DNA from: Limnospira fusiformis SAG 85.79
Lineage (GTDB): Bacteria; Cyanobacteriota; Cyanobacteriia; Cyanobacteriales; Microcoleaceae
Assembly: GCF_012516315.1 (NCBI RefSeq)
Contig: NZ_CP051185.1
Coordinates: forward strand, 6,329,363 to 6,393,362
Length of the DNA: 64,000 bases
Direction: 5' to 3'
Position numbers and translations under genes: made by a program. This document shows, one piece after another, positions 36,687-46,862 of this stretch (the first letter of the stretch is position 1; each line of letters begins with the position of its first letter). A model generated the notes under the pieces. That model saw only the letters and a program-made list of their open reading frames with translations. It had not been told where the DNA came from and did no database searches.

Positions 36687-37838
36687 GTGGCTAGGAGTGA
36701 TTTAATCTTGACACATTTAGAAAATTCTGATAAATTCAGGGTAGAACATGGTAGATTCCCTATCCCCGTGGCTATACGAACCGTTATGGCTGTAATCACC
36801 CTGTCTGTGGCGATATTGCTGACATCATGTAGCCTGCCACAGGTATCAGCCGCGAACCGGATGTTCTTAGATTTATCCCTAGAGTTTGTGGGTGAGTACG
36901 AACTACCAGAGTCTCAAAGGCTGTCAGATTTGACCTATGAGATTACCGGATATGGTGAACCCACCGACAGTGGTATTCGCTTCTATGGCCTAGGAGAGTC
37001 CGAAGGCGAAAGCGACCCGACAGAATTATATACCCTAGGGTGGGAGTTTGCTGACGGTAACAAGTCGCCAGTTCCTGGCAAAATTACGATAGAGGAGAGC
37101 ATCAAATTAAGCGATCGCCCTAGGGAAGCGCGCAGCATAGCCTTTTCCCCGCGCAAGTCGCTGTTTATCGCTACAGATAACTCCCACATTGGGGAATATG
37201 ACCTAGAAACGGGGGACCTAAAAAATACCGTCCCACTACCTCCCAGCTATGTATTGAATGAGGATGAGACCAAACCCCCCCAAGGCTTACAACCCGAGTT
37301 AGGCATAAAGTCTCTAGCCATAGCGCCTGATGGTTTTAGTGCGGGTGGGATGGACCCATTTAGGTTGTTTGTCGCACCATACGCACCACTAAAGCAGGAT
37401 ATAGATAGCGGTGCGGGGAAAGTGCGAATATTGCATTATGTGATAGCCGATCGCGCTTCGTTTTTAGTGTCGGAAAATCTGTATAATTTGGATGAAGATG
37501 CCCAGGGAAGGGAGTTAGCCGGACTGGTGGCTCTAAACCGGGGAGGTTCATTTCTGAGTTTAGAGCGATCGGCAAGTGGTATCGGTGCCGGAATTTATCA
37601 AGTTTTTAGTGGAGACGCAACAGATACCTCCCGCATTGCCAGTTTACGCGGTAAATTAACCAAAGTTCAACCCTTGCGAAAACAACTGCTTTTAAACCTC
37701 CCAGAATTAGGAGTTAATGCCCAAGTTACTGGTATGACTTTGGGACCCCGGCTTCCTGACGGTGGACAGAGTTTAGTCGTCATTAAAGATAACCCTCCCG
37801 GTTTATTGATTTTTCGCCTGACCGGAATTAAGGGATAA
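36687..37838 (+). CDS. Esterase-like phytase-family lipoprotein
   Basis: 383 residues from GTG 36687, with an AGGA about eight bases upstream. VMAVITLSVAILLTSCSLP is a signal sequence with a lipobox, so the mature protein should be lipid-anchored. The rest resembles the beta-propeller of the esterase-like phytase family (LSDLTYEI near the start, REARSIAFSPRKSLFIATD, LGIKSLAIAPDG, MTLGPRLPDGGQSLVVIKDN at the end). Substrate unknown; possible hydrolysis of phosphate esters outside the inner membrane. The n-region is long from the GTG; a start at ATG 36786 would be shorter but lacks a ribosome binding site. Confidence 0.72.
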   Translation: MARSDLILTHLENSDKFRVEHGRFPIPVAIRTVMAVITLSVAILLTSCSLPQVSAANRMFLDLSLEFVGEYELPESQRLSDLTYEITGYGEPTDSGIRFYGLGESEGESDPTELYTLGWEFADGNKSPVPGKITIEESIKLSDRPREARSIAFSPRKSLFIATDNSHIGEYDLETGDLKNTVPLPPSYVLNEDETKPPQGLQPELGIKSLAIAPDGFSAGGMDPFRLFVAPYAPLKQDIDSGAGKVRILHYVIADRASFLVSENLYNLDEDAQGRELAGLVALNRGGSFLSLERSASGIGAGIYQVFSGDATDTSRIASLRGKLTKVQPLRKQLLLNLPELGVNAQVTGMTLGPRLPDGGQSLVVIKDNPPGLLIFRLTGIKG

Positions 37839-37993
37839 TCGATGATGGGCAATTTAGTCAATCATTGGCGTTGGGGGTGCTACTGCGCCCCCATGGTGAT
37901 CCAGCTTGGTGCCGCCTAGAACTGTGTACCCAATTGTTGTATCCTACAGAATCGAGAAAAAATTGTTAGGAAATCATATTTATTGGCGCTATT

Positions 37994-38590
37994 ATGACAC
38001 ACGCTACAGATATTCTGACCCTAGGGCGTTGGTTGGCTGCGGACTTCAGCAACCAAGCCCAAGCCTTTGAAAATCCGCCATTTTTCGCTCATATTCGGGT
38101 CTGTATGCGTCCATTACCGTGGGAACTTCTCAATGGGTTGAGTTTGTATCTGGAACAGGCCTATGATATTAACCTGAAACAGCCTTACCGGGTGCGGGTG
38201 CTGAAATTAATCGCTGTAGATGATCATATCGAAATCGAGAATTATGAGATTGATGGTCAAGAGGAGTTTTTTGGGGCTTCTAGGGAAGTCTCGCGCCTGA
38301 AAGCCTTAAAGCCGGAACAACTGAACAAACGGTGCGGCTGTACTTTTATCACCCACTGGACCGGAAAGGAATTTAAGGGAGTCGTCGAACCCGGGAAAAG
38401 CTGTATGGTAGAACGGAAGGGAAAACTGACTTATTTGGATAGTAGTTTTGAGATAGACGGCGATCGCTTTATTAGCCATGATCGTGGTATGGACCCAGAA
38501 ACCGATGAGCATATCTGGGGCGCGGTAGCTGGACCTTTTGAGTTTGTGCGCTGGGCGAGTTTTGCTGATGAGGTGAAGTTAGGGCAATAA
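37994..38590 (+). CDS. cpcT: Phycobiliprotein lyase CpcT
   Basis: A 198-residue CpcT/CpeT-family chromophore lyase: TLGRWLAADFSNQAQAFENP, FAHIRVCMRPLPWEL, GLSLYLEQAYD, RCGCTFITHWTGKEFKGVVE and DRGMDPETDEHIWGAVAGPF. CpcT attaches phycocyanobilin to the second Cys of phycocyanin beta (Cys153 in model strains) and related phycobiliproteins. The start at ATG 37994 matches the usual N-terminus. The gene stands alone, upstream of sqdB on the same strand. Confidence 0.94.
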   Translation: MTHATDILTLGRWLAADFSNQAQAFENPPFFAHIRVCMRPLPWELLNGLSLYLEQAYDINLKQPYRVRVLKLIAVDDHIEIENYEIDGQEEFFGASREVSRLKALKPEQLNKRCGCTFITHWTGKEFKGVVEPGKSCMVERKGKLTYLDSSFEIDGDRFISHDRGMDPETDEHIWGAVAGPFEFVRWASFADEVKLGQ

Positions 38591-38656
38591 TGGTTTATAG
38601 GGGGACCAATTGCTGATAAATTAACCTAAGTATCAACAAATACAAAATTTCACTGA

Positions 38657-39838
<1,182 letters not shown>

Positions 39839-39846
39839 TCTCTTTT

Positions 39847-39879
39847 CCCCCCTATGTCTCCCCAGAGAGATAGGCGGGG
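39847..39879 (+). terminator. Hairpin after sqdB
   Basis: CCCC-CCTATGTCTC pairs with GAGAGATAGG-(C)-GGGG around a CCCA loop, with one mismatch and a bulged C, just after the sqdB stop. Confidence 0.6.
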
Positions 39880-39931
39880 AATCTGATAATTGACCATGGA
39901 TAATGGATAATTAAATCCCGGAAATTATAAT

Positions 39932-40771
39932 ATGTTTATATGTCCGGTTTGTGGATATAAATATTTGCAAAAAATTCCGAGAAATTGTGAGGTTTGTAAC
40001 TGGAATTTAGAGTTAACCGAAATTCATCCAGAACAACTAGGTTGGGCGATAGAAACATGGAAAAACCTAGATAGTTTGCAGGGAAAACGCAAGAAAAAGC
40101 GAGTGACGGTAGCGGATTTGTTACCCAGAATAAATGCCATTGAGTCCGAACTGACAGCAGCGAAAATTGAGCGAGAGAATCTGAGAAATCAACTAGATTG
40201 GGTTCTCTATCATATCGAAACCATTAACCCTGAACAGGTGACAGAAACCCTGTCAAAAATGCGGATCTGGTTAGAAGATAATCAAGCCGAAAATCCCCCC
40301 ATGTCTGAGGTGGGTATGGACTATACAGGATTAATGGAATTATTGGCAGCCGGAGAGTGGAAAACTGCTGATGAGTATACTTGGAAGATTATCTTATATC
40401 TGACCGGAAGGGAACAAATGGGATGGTTAAATGTGGAAGATATTGATAATTTTCCCCTCACCGATTTACGGACAATTGATTATTTATGGGATTATTATAG
40501 TAGTGGATTGTTTGGGTTAACAATTCAACAGCAAATCTGGGAAACTGTAGAATCAGATTATAGTAAATTTTGCGATCGCATTGGATGGCGAGAGGGTAGT
40601 TGGAAATATTATGATGAACTAATCTTTAACCTAAACGCCCCCAAGGGACATTTACCAGTAATTCCTTGGCGGCGGCGGTCCTGCTACGGCGTAGGAATAG
40701 CCACCGCCTCCGAGATTTTATCGTCATTTATCGAGAGACTCTTAGCAGCCACCACTGACGGGAGGAATTAA
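39932..40771 (+). CDS. GUN4-domain protein with N-terminal zinc ribbon
   Basis: 279 residues. The start MFICPVCGYKYLQKIPRNCE with VCNW forms a four-Cys zinc ribbon. A coiled coil (about 60-95) leads to a GUN4 domain (~125-260): YTGLMELLAAGEWKTADEYT, REQMGWLNVEDIDNFPLTDL, WDYYSSGLFGLTIQQQIWE and CDRIGWREGSWKYY. GUN4 domains bind porphyrins and can stimulate magnesium chelatase. This is a multidomain GUN4-like protein rather than the core Gun4, so its partner may differ. Its last 30 bases overlap the 3' end of the convergent MoaD-like gene. Confidence 0.88.
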   Translation: MFICPVCGYKYLQKIPRNCEVCNWNLELTEIHPEQLGWAIETWKNLDSLQGKRKKKRVTVADLLPRINAIESELTAAKIERENLRNQLDWVLYHIETINPEQVTETLSKMRIWLEDNQAENPPMSEVGMDYTGLMELLAAGEWKTADEYTWKIILYLTGREQMGWLNVEDIDNFPLTDLRTIDYLWDYYSSGLFGLTIQQQIWETVESDYSKFCDRIGWREGSWKYYDELIFNLNAPKGHLPVIPWRRRSCYGVGIATASEILSSFIERLLAATTDGRN

Positions 40772-41020
40772 AACCACCTCATCTCCGTCTTTTAGGTAGG
40801 TGTCTGGATTGACAAACTCCAGGTTAACCCCAAACCGGGTTAAATCCCGCCATTGTTGCAATTGGGGATATTCGCTAATCGCTACATCAAGGATATGAGA
40901 TACAGGAGTTTCGGGTGCGAGTTGCAATACCAACTCAGGGACTCCATAGGCTTCCTGAAAAGCCGCGAATAGTTTAACCGTCACTGTAACCGAGGGATGG
41001 GACATCAAATCTTCAATCAT
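40742..41020 (-). CDS. MoaD/ThiS-like ubiquitin-fold protein with extra C-terminal Cys
   Basis: 92 residues from ATG 41020 (87 from ATG 41005). TVTVKLFAAFQEAYGVPELV, EFVNPDTYLKDGDEVVLIPP and VSGGC show the beta-grasp sulfur-carrier fold. The usual ending is Gly-Gly, here followed by Cys before the stop (read from GGT GGC TGC TAA). Activation of the diglycine would need the Cys to be removed, as is known for QbsE, whose extra residues are trimmed by a JAMM protease. It may serve molybdopterin synthesis or another sulfur transfer route. The promoter region is shared with the divergent CO2-uptake operon. Confidence 0.83.
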   Translation of the reverse strand: MIEDLMSHPSVTVTVKLFAAFQEAYGVPELVLQLAPETPVSHILDVAISEYPQLQQWRDLTRFGVNLEFVNPDTYLKDGDEVVLIPPVSGGC

Positions 41021-41129
41021 GAAAAACCCGTCAAAACCAAGCTATCAGGAGTTTACAGCCTTATTGATAAGCTGAGATTAGCATATTGATTGCAAATTTC
41101 TCAAGCAGATGATAATTGACCTACACATC

Positions 41130-41145
41130 ATAGATTATAATCTAT
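41130..41145. promoter_or_regulatory. Palindromic operator candidate upstream of ndhF3
   Basis: ATAGATTATAATCTAT is a perfect 16-bp palindrome about 77 bases before the ndhF3 ATG. It contains TATAAT, a possible -10 box (41136-41141). LysR-type regulators such as NdhR/CcmR and CmpR control CO2-uptake operons in cyanobacteria through T-N11-A dyads. The palindrome is compatible with that, but the binding protein is inferred. An AT-rich dyad region with TTGAT words lies further upstream. Confidence 0.45.
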
Positions 41146-41221
41146 AGCAAATCTAAAGAGAAAATAAAATCTCCCTTATAGTGGAGAACGGATTTTAGCA
41201 ATTTATCCCAATCTTTCAGTT

Positions 41222-43057
41222 ATGACTGAATTTTTCCTGCAAAACATTTGGTGGATTCCCTGCTATCCCTTTTTGGGGACGCTACTATCAATTCCCTGGT
41301 CTCCGGGAATTATCCGCAAAACTGGACCGAGACCCGCAGGATATATAAATATCCTGATGACCCTGATGGCTTTTGTACATGGCTTAATCGCCTTGGGCGG
41401 AATGTGGGGTCAACCTGGCTATGAGATGGTTATTCCCTGGCTACAGGTGGCGGATCTGGATTTTTCGATTCCCTTAGAAGTCTCAGTCACAACTATCGGC
41501 GCTACTTTGGTAATTACTGGGCTGAATTTCCTAGCCCAAGTTTACGCTGTCGGCTATCTGGAAATGGATTGGGGTTGGGCGAGGTTTTATTGTCTAATGG
41601 CATTATTTGAAGCCGGACTCGCCACCCTGGTATTGTGCAATTCCCTGTTTTTCAGTTATATCATTTTGGAAATTCTCACTCTGGGAACTTATCTATTGGT
41701 GGGTTTCTGGTTTAATCAGTCCCTAGTGGTAACTGGGGCGCGAGATGCGTTTCTGACTAAACGGGTGGGGGATTTATTCCTGTTGATGGGGGTGGTTTCC
41801 CTGTATCCCATGGCGGGAACTTGGAATTTTTCCGAATTAGCAACATGGGCGGAAACTGCAACGGTTAACCCTACTGTTGCGACTCTGTTAGGGTTGGCTT
41901 TGTTGGCGGGTCCTTTGGGTAAGTGCGCCCAGTTTCCTCTGCATTTATGGCTTGATGAAGCTATGGAAGGCCCCCTTCCTAGTACCATCCTACGAAATGC
42001 GGTAGTTGTCTGTTGCGGGGCTTGGGTATTAATTAAGGTGTTTCCGGTGATTTCCCTGTCTCCGGTGGCGGTGTCTGTAGCAGTGTTTATCGGTTTGGCT
42101 ACCGCTGTGGGTGCAAGTGCGATCGCTATTGCTCAAATTGATGTCAAACGGGCGATTTCCTATTCGGTTAGTTCCTATATGGGGATAACTTTTATTGCTG
42201 TAGTCAATGGACAAACTCAGGCGGCGTTATTACTCCTGTTGACCTACTCCATGGCTATGGCATTATTAGTCATGACCAGCGGCGGAATTATCCTCAATAA
42301 TATTACCCAAGATTTGACTCAATATGGGGGGCTGTGGTCGCGCCGCCCCATTTCGGGTATTTGTTTTATTGTCGGGATTATCGCTTTGGTCGCCGTGCCG
42401 CCTTTTGGTGGCTTTTGGACGATGTTGGAGTTGACACAAAATCTGTGGATAAGTCAACCGGCGATCGCCATTACCCTATTGGTAATCAACGCTTTAACTG
42501 CTTTTAGTCTCACCCGTGAGTTGGGCTTGATTTTTGCGGGACCTCCTAAACAGATGACTATTAGATCACCGGAGGGACTCTGGGCTTTAGTGCTACCGAT
42601 GACCGTTTTAATGGGTTTGTGTCTACATATTCCCCTGTTGTTGAAGGCTTGGGGAGTCCTACCCAGTTGGGAAAATATTAACCTAACTATAGCCACATTA
42701 CTCGTGGCTTCTAGTGCGATCGGTGGTGGACTAGCTACCTGGATTTATGTATTTAACGGCATTGAGAAACCCGTTAAATTATGGTCTCCATCAGTTCAGG
42801 ACTTTTTCGCCTACGATTTCTATACCGCTAAACTGTATCGATTGACCATCATTTCCGCTGTCGCCCTCATCTCCAAAATTATTGATTGGATAGATAGATT
42901 TATTGTCGATGGCTTCGTGAATTTAGTCGGTCTAGCCACAGTCTTTAGTGGACAAAGCCTCAAATATAACGTTTCGGGACAAACTCAATTTTATGCCCTC
43001 ACTATTGTGATAGGCATTACTCTCCTGTTAAGTTTGTTATCCCTTGGTTTGTTCTAA
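41222..43057 (+). CDS. ndhF3: NDH-1 subunit NdhF3 (CO2-uptake type)
   Basis: A 611-residue NuoL/NdhF-type antiporter-like membrane subunit with about 15-16 helices. ARFYCLMALFEAGLATLVL, RDAFLTKRVGDLFLLMGVVS, GKCAQFPLHLWLDEAMEGPL (with the conserved Lys and His of the proton channel) and QIDVKRAISYSVSSYMGI are diagnostic. Gene order with ndhD and a CO2-hydration gene marks this as the CO2-uptake complex rather than respiratory NDH-1. F3 rather than F4 is inferred from the CupA-like length of the third gene. It starts at ATG 41222, and the next gene begins 21 bases after its stop. Confidence 0.88.
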   Translation: MTEFFLQNIWWIPCYPFLGTLLSIPWSPGIIRKTGPRPAGYINILMTLMAFVHGLIALGGMWGQPGYEMVIPWLQVADLDFSIPLEVSVTTIGATLVITGLNFLAQVYAVGYLEMDWGWARFYCLMALFEAGLATLVLCNSLFFSYIILEILTLGTYLLVGFWFNQSLVVTGARDAFLTKRVGDLFLLMGVVSLYPMAGTWNFSELATWAETATVNPTVATLLGLALLAGPLGKCAQFPLHLWLDEAMEGPLPSTILRNAVVVCCGAWVLIKVFPVISLSPVAVSVAVFIGLATAVGASAIAIAQIDVKRAISYSVSSYMGITFIAVVNGQTQAALLLLLTYSMAMALLVMTSGGIILNNITQDLTQYGGLWSRRPISGICFIVGIIALVAVPPFGGFWTMLELTQNLWISQPAIAITLLVINALTAFSLTRELGLIFAGPPKQMTIRSPEGLWALVLPMTVLMGLCLHIPLLLKAWGVLPSWENINLTIATLLVASSAIGGGLATWIYVFNGIEKPVKLWSPSVQDFFAYDFYTAKLYRLTIISAVALISKIIDWIDRFIVDGFVNLVGLATVFSGQSLKYNVSGQTQFYALTIVIGITLLLSLLSLGLF

Positions 43058-43078
43058 CTCCCTCAAAAATGCTCAATC

Positions 43079-44590
43079 ATGCTTAGTTTGTTAATTGCAA
43101 TTCCCCTAGTTGGTAGCCTGTTAATCGGCTTGCTACCCTCTTCCTTTACCTCCCAACGGATTCGCTCGATCGCCCTAGCTTTCATGGCAGTAACCGGGCT
43201 GTTGACCCTGAAATTAACCCTAGATTTCGACCTAGATAATCCCGGTTTTCAGTGGGAAGAATATCTGCCCTGGATTCCCCAATTAGGGTTATCCTATAGT
43301 TTGGCAATGGATGGCTTATCTTTACCTCTGGTAGGGTTAAGCGCCATTTTGACCCCTATGGCGATCGCCAGTAGTCGCCCCGACATGAATCGCCCCCGTC
43401 TTTACTACTCCATGATTTTGTTAGTAAATGCGGCGATCGCTGGTGCTTTTCTCTCCCAAAATCTCCTGCTGTTTGTGCTGTTTTATGAATTGGAACTCAT
43501 CCCCATTTATCTATTAATTAGCATTTGGGGCGGCGAAAAACGCGGCTATGCAGCGATGAAGTTCCTCATTTATACCGCCATCTCAGGAATTTTAATTTTG
43601 GCAGGTTTCCTAGGGATAGCTTGGTTAAGTGGGTCAGGAAGTTTTGATTTTAATGCCATTAATACTCAGAATTTATCATCAATTAGCCAACTGCTTTTGA
43701 TGACCATTCTCCTAATTGGATTTGGGATTAAAATCCCTCTAGTCCCCCTCCATACCTGGCTACCTGATGCTTATGTAGAATCTTCCGCCCCCGTCACCAT
43801 TTTACTGGGAGGTCTATTAGCAAAACTGGGAACCTATGGATTAATTAGATTTGGCTTACAACTATTCCCAGAAACCTGGCAAATCATCGCCCCCGGATTA
43901 TCCATTGTCGCCGTCTTTAGCGTCATGTATGGGGCTTTAACCGCTATTTCCCAACAAGATATCAAGCGCATGGTTGCCTATAGTTCCATCGGTCACATGG
44001 GTTATATTATTGTCGCTATGGCTGCGGGAACTGAAGTTAGTCTGATTGGCGCTATTTCCCAAATGGTCGCCCATGGGTTGATTTTAGCTATTCTATTCCA
44101 CTTAGTTGGCATAGTTGAAGTCAAAGTGGGAACTAGGGATTTAAAACTCTTAAATGGCTTAATGAACCCCCTTCGTGGTCTACCTCTCACCAGCGCCTTA
44201 TTAATTATGGCAGGAATGGCGAGTGCGGGTATTCCTGGCTTGGTGGGATTTGTGGCAGAATTTCTGGTTTTTCAAGGAACTTTTGCCGTTTTCCCCATTC
44301 AGAGTTTACTCTGTATTATTGCCTCTGGTTTAACCGCTGTTTATTTTGTCATTTTGCTGAACCGCACTTGTTTTGGTAAGCTAGACAATGAGTTAGCCTA
44401 TTATCCCCAAGTTTCCTTTTCTGAACAAGCACCAGCTTTGATTTTAGCCCTGTTAATTCTGTTCCTAGGCGTGCAACCTAGTTGGTTATTACGCTGGTGT
44501 GAACCTACAGCCAAACAAATGGCGATCGAGTTAAGTATTCATCCCGTGCAACAGGTAGCAATTCAACCCGAAAATCCTTCGAGTTTATGA
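43079..44590 (+). CDS. ndhD3: NDH-1 subunit NdhD3 (CO2-uptake type)
   Basis: A 503-residue NuoM/NdhD-type membrane subunit with about 14 helices. LLFVLFYELELIPIYLLISI (conserved Glu in helix 5), PLVPLHTWLPDAYVESSAPV, ISQQDIKRMVAYSSIGHMGY and GMASAGIPGLVGFVAEF match the family. It pairs with NdhF3 and the hydration protein at the distal end of the NDH-1MS complex and takes part in proton pumping that drives CO2 hydration. It lies in the middle of a tight three-gene operon. Confidence 0.9.
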   Translation: MLSLLIAIPLVGSLLIGLLPSSFTSQRIRSIALAFMAVTGLLTLKLTLDFDLDNPGFQWEEYLPWIPQLGLSYSLAMDGLSLPLVGLSAILTPMAIASSRPDMNRPRLYYSMILLVNAAIAGAFLSQNLLLFVLFYELELIPIYLLISIWGGEKRGYAAMKFLIYTAISGILILAGFLGIAWLSGSGSFDFNAINTQNLSSISQLLLMTILLIGFGIKIPLVPLHTWLPDAYVESSAPVTILLGGLLAKLGTYGLIRFGLQLFPETWQIIAPGLSIVAVFSVMYGALTAISQQDIKRMVAYSSIGHMGYIIVAMAAGTEVSLIGAISQMVAHGLILAILFHLVGIVEVKVGTRDLKLLNGLMNPLRGLPLTSALLIMAGMASAGIPGLVGFVAEFLVFQGTFAVFPIQSLLCIIASGLTAVYFVILLNRTCFGKLDNELAYYPQVSFSEQAPALILALLILFLGVQPSWLLRWCEPTAKQMAIELSIHPVQQVAIQPENPSSL

Positions 44591-44625
44591 TGTTTTCCCC
44601 GCAGTTCACTTAATTACTGTTGATT

Positions 44626-45930
44626 ATGACAACCAGTTTCATGCAAGCAGAAAAAACCCCCACTAAATTACCGCCCTCTCAACATGAGTTTGCGGAGATT
44701 ATTCATCGCTTAGAGGCGGGAGGCGCTATGCTACCCGATACACCCGAAAATTTGATGCAAATTATCGGCATTTATAAGGCTTATGCCGTCCCTATGGATT
44801 TCTATTGGCGCGATTTGTTGTATATTGCTGAACGGGTGTTCCTCAATCCGTTGCCGTTTTTTAAATACTTTTTACCCCAGGAATATTTAGACCTGCATAA
44901 CCATTATGCCGGGGATGATGCCGATTTAAGGATTTGGCGCGGAGAAGCGATCGCTCACCCGGAATTATTGGCATTTATGCAGAAAGGGGAAACCCGAAAA
45001 ATGCCCAAACTCCTCCATCATTTATGGCACGATCGCGTTAATATGGAGTTCGCCGAAGCCTGTATGCAAGCCATGTTTTGGCATCGAGAAATGGGCGGCA
45101 GATTTGACAGTTATTTAGACACAGACGAATATAAAGCCAATGCTGACCGCGCTATCCGCGCTTATTTCCGCAAAAATCCGGTCATGCTGGGTTTATATAA
45201 ACTGTTCCCCGATATGTTCTTAGAACAGGTCAGGCAACTTTCCTATTATAGCAATTTAGGGCTATTTTGGGAAGTTATGGCTCCCGTATTTTTTGAAATG
45301 AGCGATCGCTATGATGAGGGGACAATGACCACCGTACCCGAGGCGATGAATTTCCTGGTTAATGGCATTTTTGCGATCGCAGGTCGCCCTATTTATCATC
45401 ATGTTTATATTGATGGCGAATGTTATGAAATCGTCCCCAAATCCAAGGGTTTTATGTGGCTCTATGAAGCCGCCTTACCCTATGTAGAAGCCGTTTTTTA
45501 TCGCACCGCACCTTTCCGGGGTACTAAGTCCTACAACGCCCAAGCTAAAGAAGTTCCTGATGACCAGAAGGATTTTCATTATGGTATTCTTTACGCCGAT
45601 ATTTTCCCAGTTGGTACCGCTGGAATACCACCGACTTTATTAATGCAGGATATGTATCACTTCTTACCCCCCTACTTGGTGGATTATTACCAGAAATATT
45701 GCCGAGGTGAGGATGATATGTTGATTCAGTTGGCTAACACTTTTCAGCGTTCCATGTATTGCGTCACATCAGCCGTTATTCAGGCTCTAAGGACTGCTTT
45801 ACTATATCCCCTTGATGACCCCAACCCCCGCCACCTAGAAGCCAACAGAGCCTTTTTTGAGGCGCAAATGGATCGATTTAAACGCCCCGAAGCACGGTTA
45901 AGGAATATTCAAACTCCCAATTACCGTTAA
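44626..45930 (+). CDS. cupA: CO2 hydration protein CupA (ChpY)
   Basis: 434 residues from ATG 44626, the first ATG of the frame (a TTG at 44620 is in frame). The sequence MLPDTPENLMQIIGIYKAYA and DFYWRDLLYIAERVFLNPLP is characteristic of the ChpX/ChpY proteins, and GRPIYHHVYIDGECYEIVPK and PVGTAGIPPTLLMQDMYHFL follow. CupA converts CO2 to bicarbonate on the cytoplasmic side of thylakoid NDH-1. The length of about 430 residues fits CupA better than the shorter CupB, which also sets the F3/D3 naming; this is an inference. The usual fourth gene, cupS, is not downstream, where a 47-bp repeat array begins. Confidence 0.82.
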   Translation: MTTSFMQAEKTPTKLPPSQHEFAEIIHRLEAGGAMLPDTPENLMQIIGIYKAYAVPMDFYWRDLLYIAERVFLNPLPFFKYFLPQEYLDLHNHYAGDDADLRIWRGEAIAHPELLAFMQKGETRKMPKLLHHLWHDRVNMEFAEACMQAMFWHREMGGRFDSYLDTDEYKANADRAIRAYFRKNPVMLGLYKLFPDMFLEQVRQLSYYSNLGLFWEVMAPVFFEMSDRYDEGTMTTVPEAMNFLVNGIFAIAGRPIYHHVYIDGECYEIVPKSKGFMWLYEAALPYVEAVFYRTAPFRGTKSYNAQAKEVPDDQKDFHYGILYADIFPVGTAGIPPTLLMQDMYHFLPPYLVDYYQKYCRGEDDMLIQLANTFQRSMYCVTSAVIQALRTALLYPLDDPNPRHLEANRAFFEAQMDRFKRPEARLRNIQTPNYR

Positions 45931-45945
45931 GCTAAATTCCCCGTA

Positions 45946-46003
45946 GGGTGCGTCATACCCAGGCTATAGAAATCCCAACCCGATAATTTGGGGATGACGC
46001 ACC
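45946..46003. repeat. Palindromic element at the head of the 47-bp array
   Basis: GGTGCGTCA (45947-45955) and TGACGCACC (45995-46003) form inverted ends of a roughly 57-bp element like that at 22793-22855. Its inside and right arm are the first copy of the 47-bp array. Confidence 0.65.
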
Positions 46004-46384
46004 ATAGAGGTTATATGAATCCCAACCCGATAATTTGGGGATGACGCACCATAGAGGCTATAGAAATCCCAACCCGATAATTTGGGGATGACGCACCATA
46101 GAGGTTATATGAATCCCAACCCGATAATTTGGGGATGACGCACCATAGAGGTTATATGAATCCCAACCCGATAATTTGGGGATGACGCACCATAGAGGTT
46201 ATAGAAATCCCAACCCGATAATTTGGGGATGACGCACCATAGAGGTTATAGAAATCCCAACCCGATAATTTAGGGATGACCCACCATAGAGGCTATATGA
46301 ATCCCAACCCGATAATTTGGGGATGACGCACCATAGAGGTTATATGAATCCCAACCCGATAATTTGGGGATGACCCACCATGGA
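45971..46384. repeat. 47-bp tandem array, nine copies
   Basis: Units start (AATCCCAACCCGATAATTTG) at 45971, 46018, 46065, 46112, 46159, 46206, 46253, 46300 and 46347, exactly 47 bases apart. ATCCC and GGGGAT within each unit can pair, and each carries the TGACGCACC word (TGACCCACC in some copies). No unique spacers separate the copies. It fills the space between cupA and the UspA gene with no ORF. Confidence 0.95.
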
Positions 46385-46424
46385 AGCCCTAGCGCAGCAT
46401 TACCGAGGGGTGGTAGATATGGTA

Positions 46425-46856
46425 TTAGGTTTCATGAAGTAATAAAACCGCACATTCAGCCAACCTAGCGACTTGTTCTGCGACCGACCCCATTAACACC
46501 CGTTTAACGCCAGTATAGCCGTGGGTAGGCATAACAATTAACTCTATGTTTTGAGCTTTAGCATAATCGACAATTTCATGGCTAGGCGTACCAATTAAAA
46601 CCGTGACCTTTGCGCCATCAAATCCTCTTTTAATCAACTCATTGTTCAAAGCGTCTTCTGCGTGTTGTTGTCGAGACTGAGGACTAACTGATTGCCACAT
46701 AGAGCCAGGTTCTGCGGGGTGTAATTTAGGCAAAATATGGATAACATGGAGTTGAGATATATGGGGGACAAACTCTCGGGCTGGGGATAAAGCGGCAAAA
46801 GAAAGTTCAGAGAAATCGATAGGGACTAATACCGCATTTTTATTAAACCAACTCAT
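46425..46856 (-). CDS. Universal stress protein (UspA family)
   Basis: A 143-residue single-domain UspA: NAVLVPIDFSELSFAALSPA, VTVLIGTPSHEIVDYAKAQN, ELIVMPTHGYTGVKRVLMGS and VAEQVARLAECAVLLL. The G-x2-G-x9-G-(S/T) ATP-binding pattern is largely present (HGYTG ... MGSVAE). It starts six bases after the stop of the YihY gene, so the two are co-transcribed; it may sense nucleotide status for membrane stress. Confidence 0.93.
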   Translation of the reverse strand: MSWFNKNAVLVPIDFSELSFAALSPAREFVPHISQLHVIHILPKLHPAEPGSMWQSVSPQSRQQHAEDALNNELIKRGFDGAKVTVLIGTPSHEIVDYAKAQNIELIVMPTHGYTGVKRVLMGSVAEQVARLAECAVLLLHET

Positions 46857-46862
46857 CAGTTA

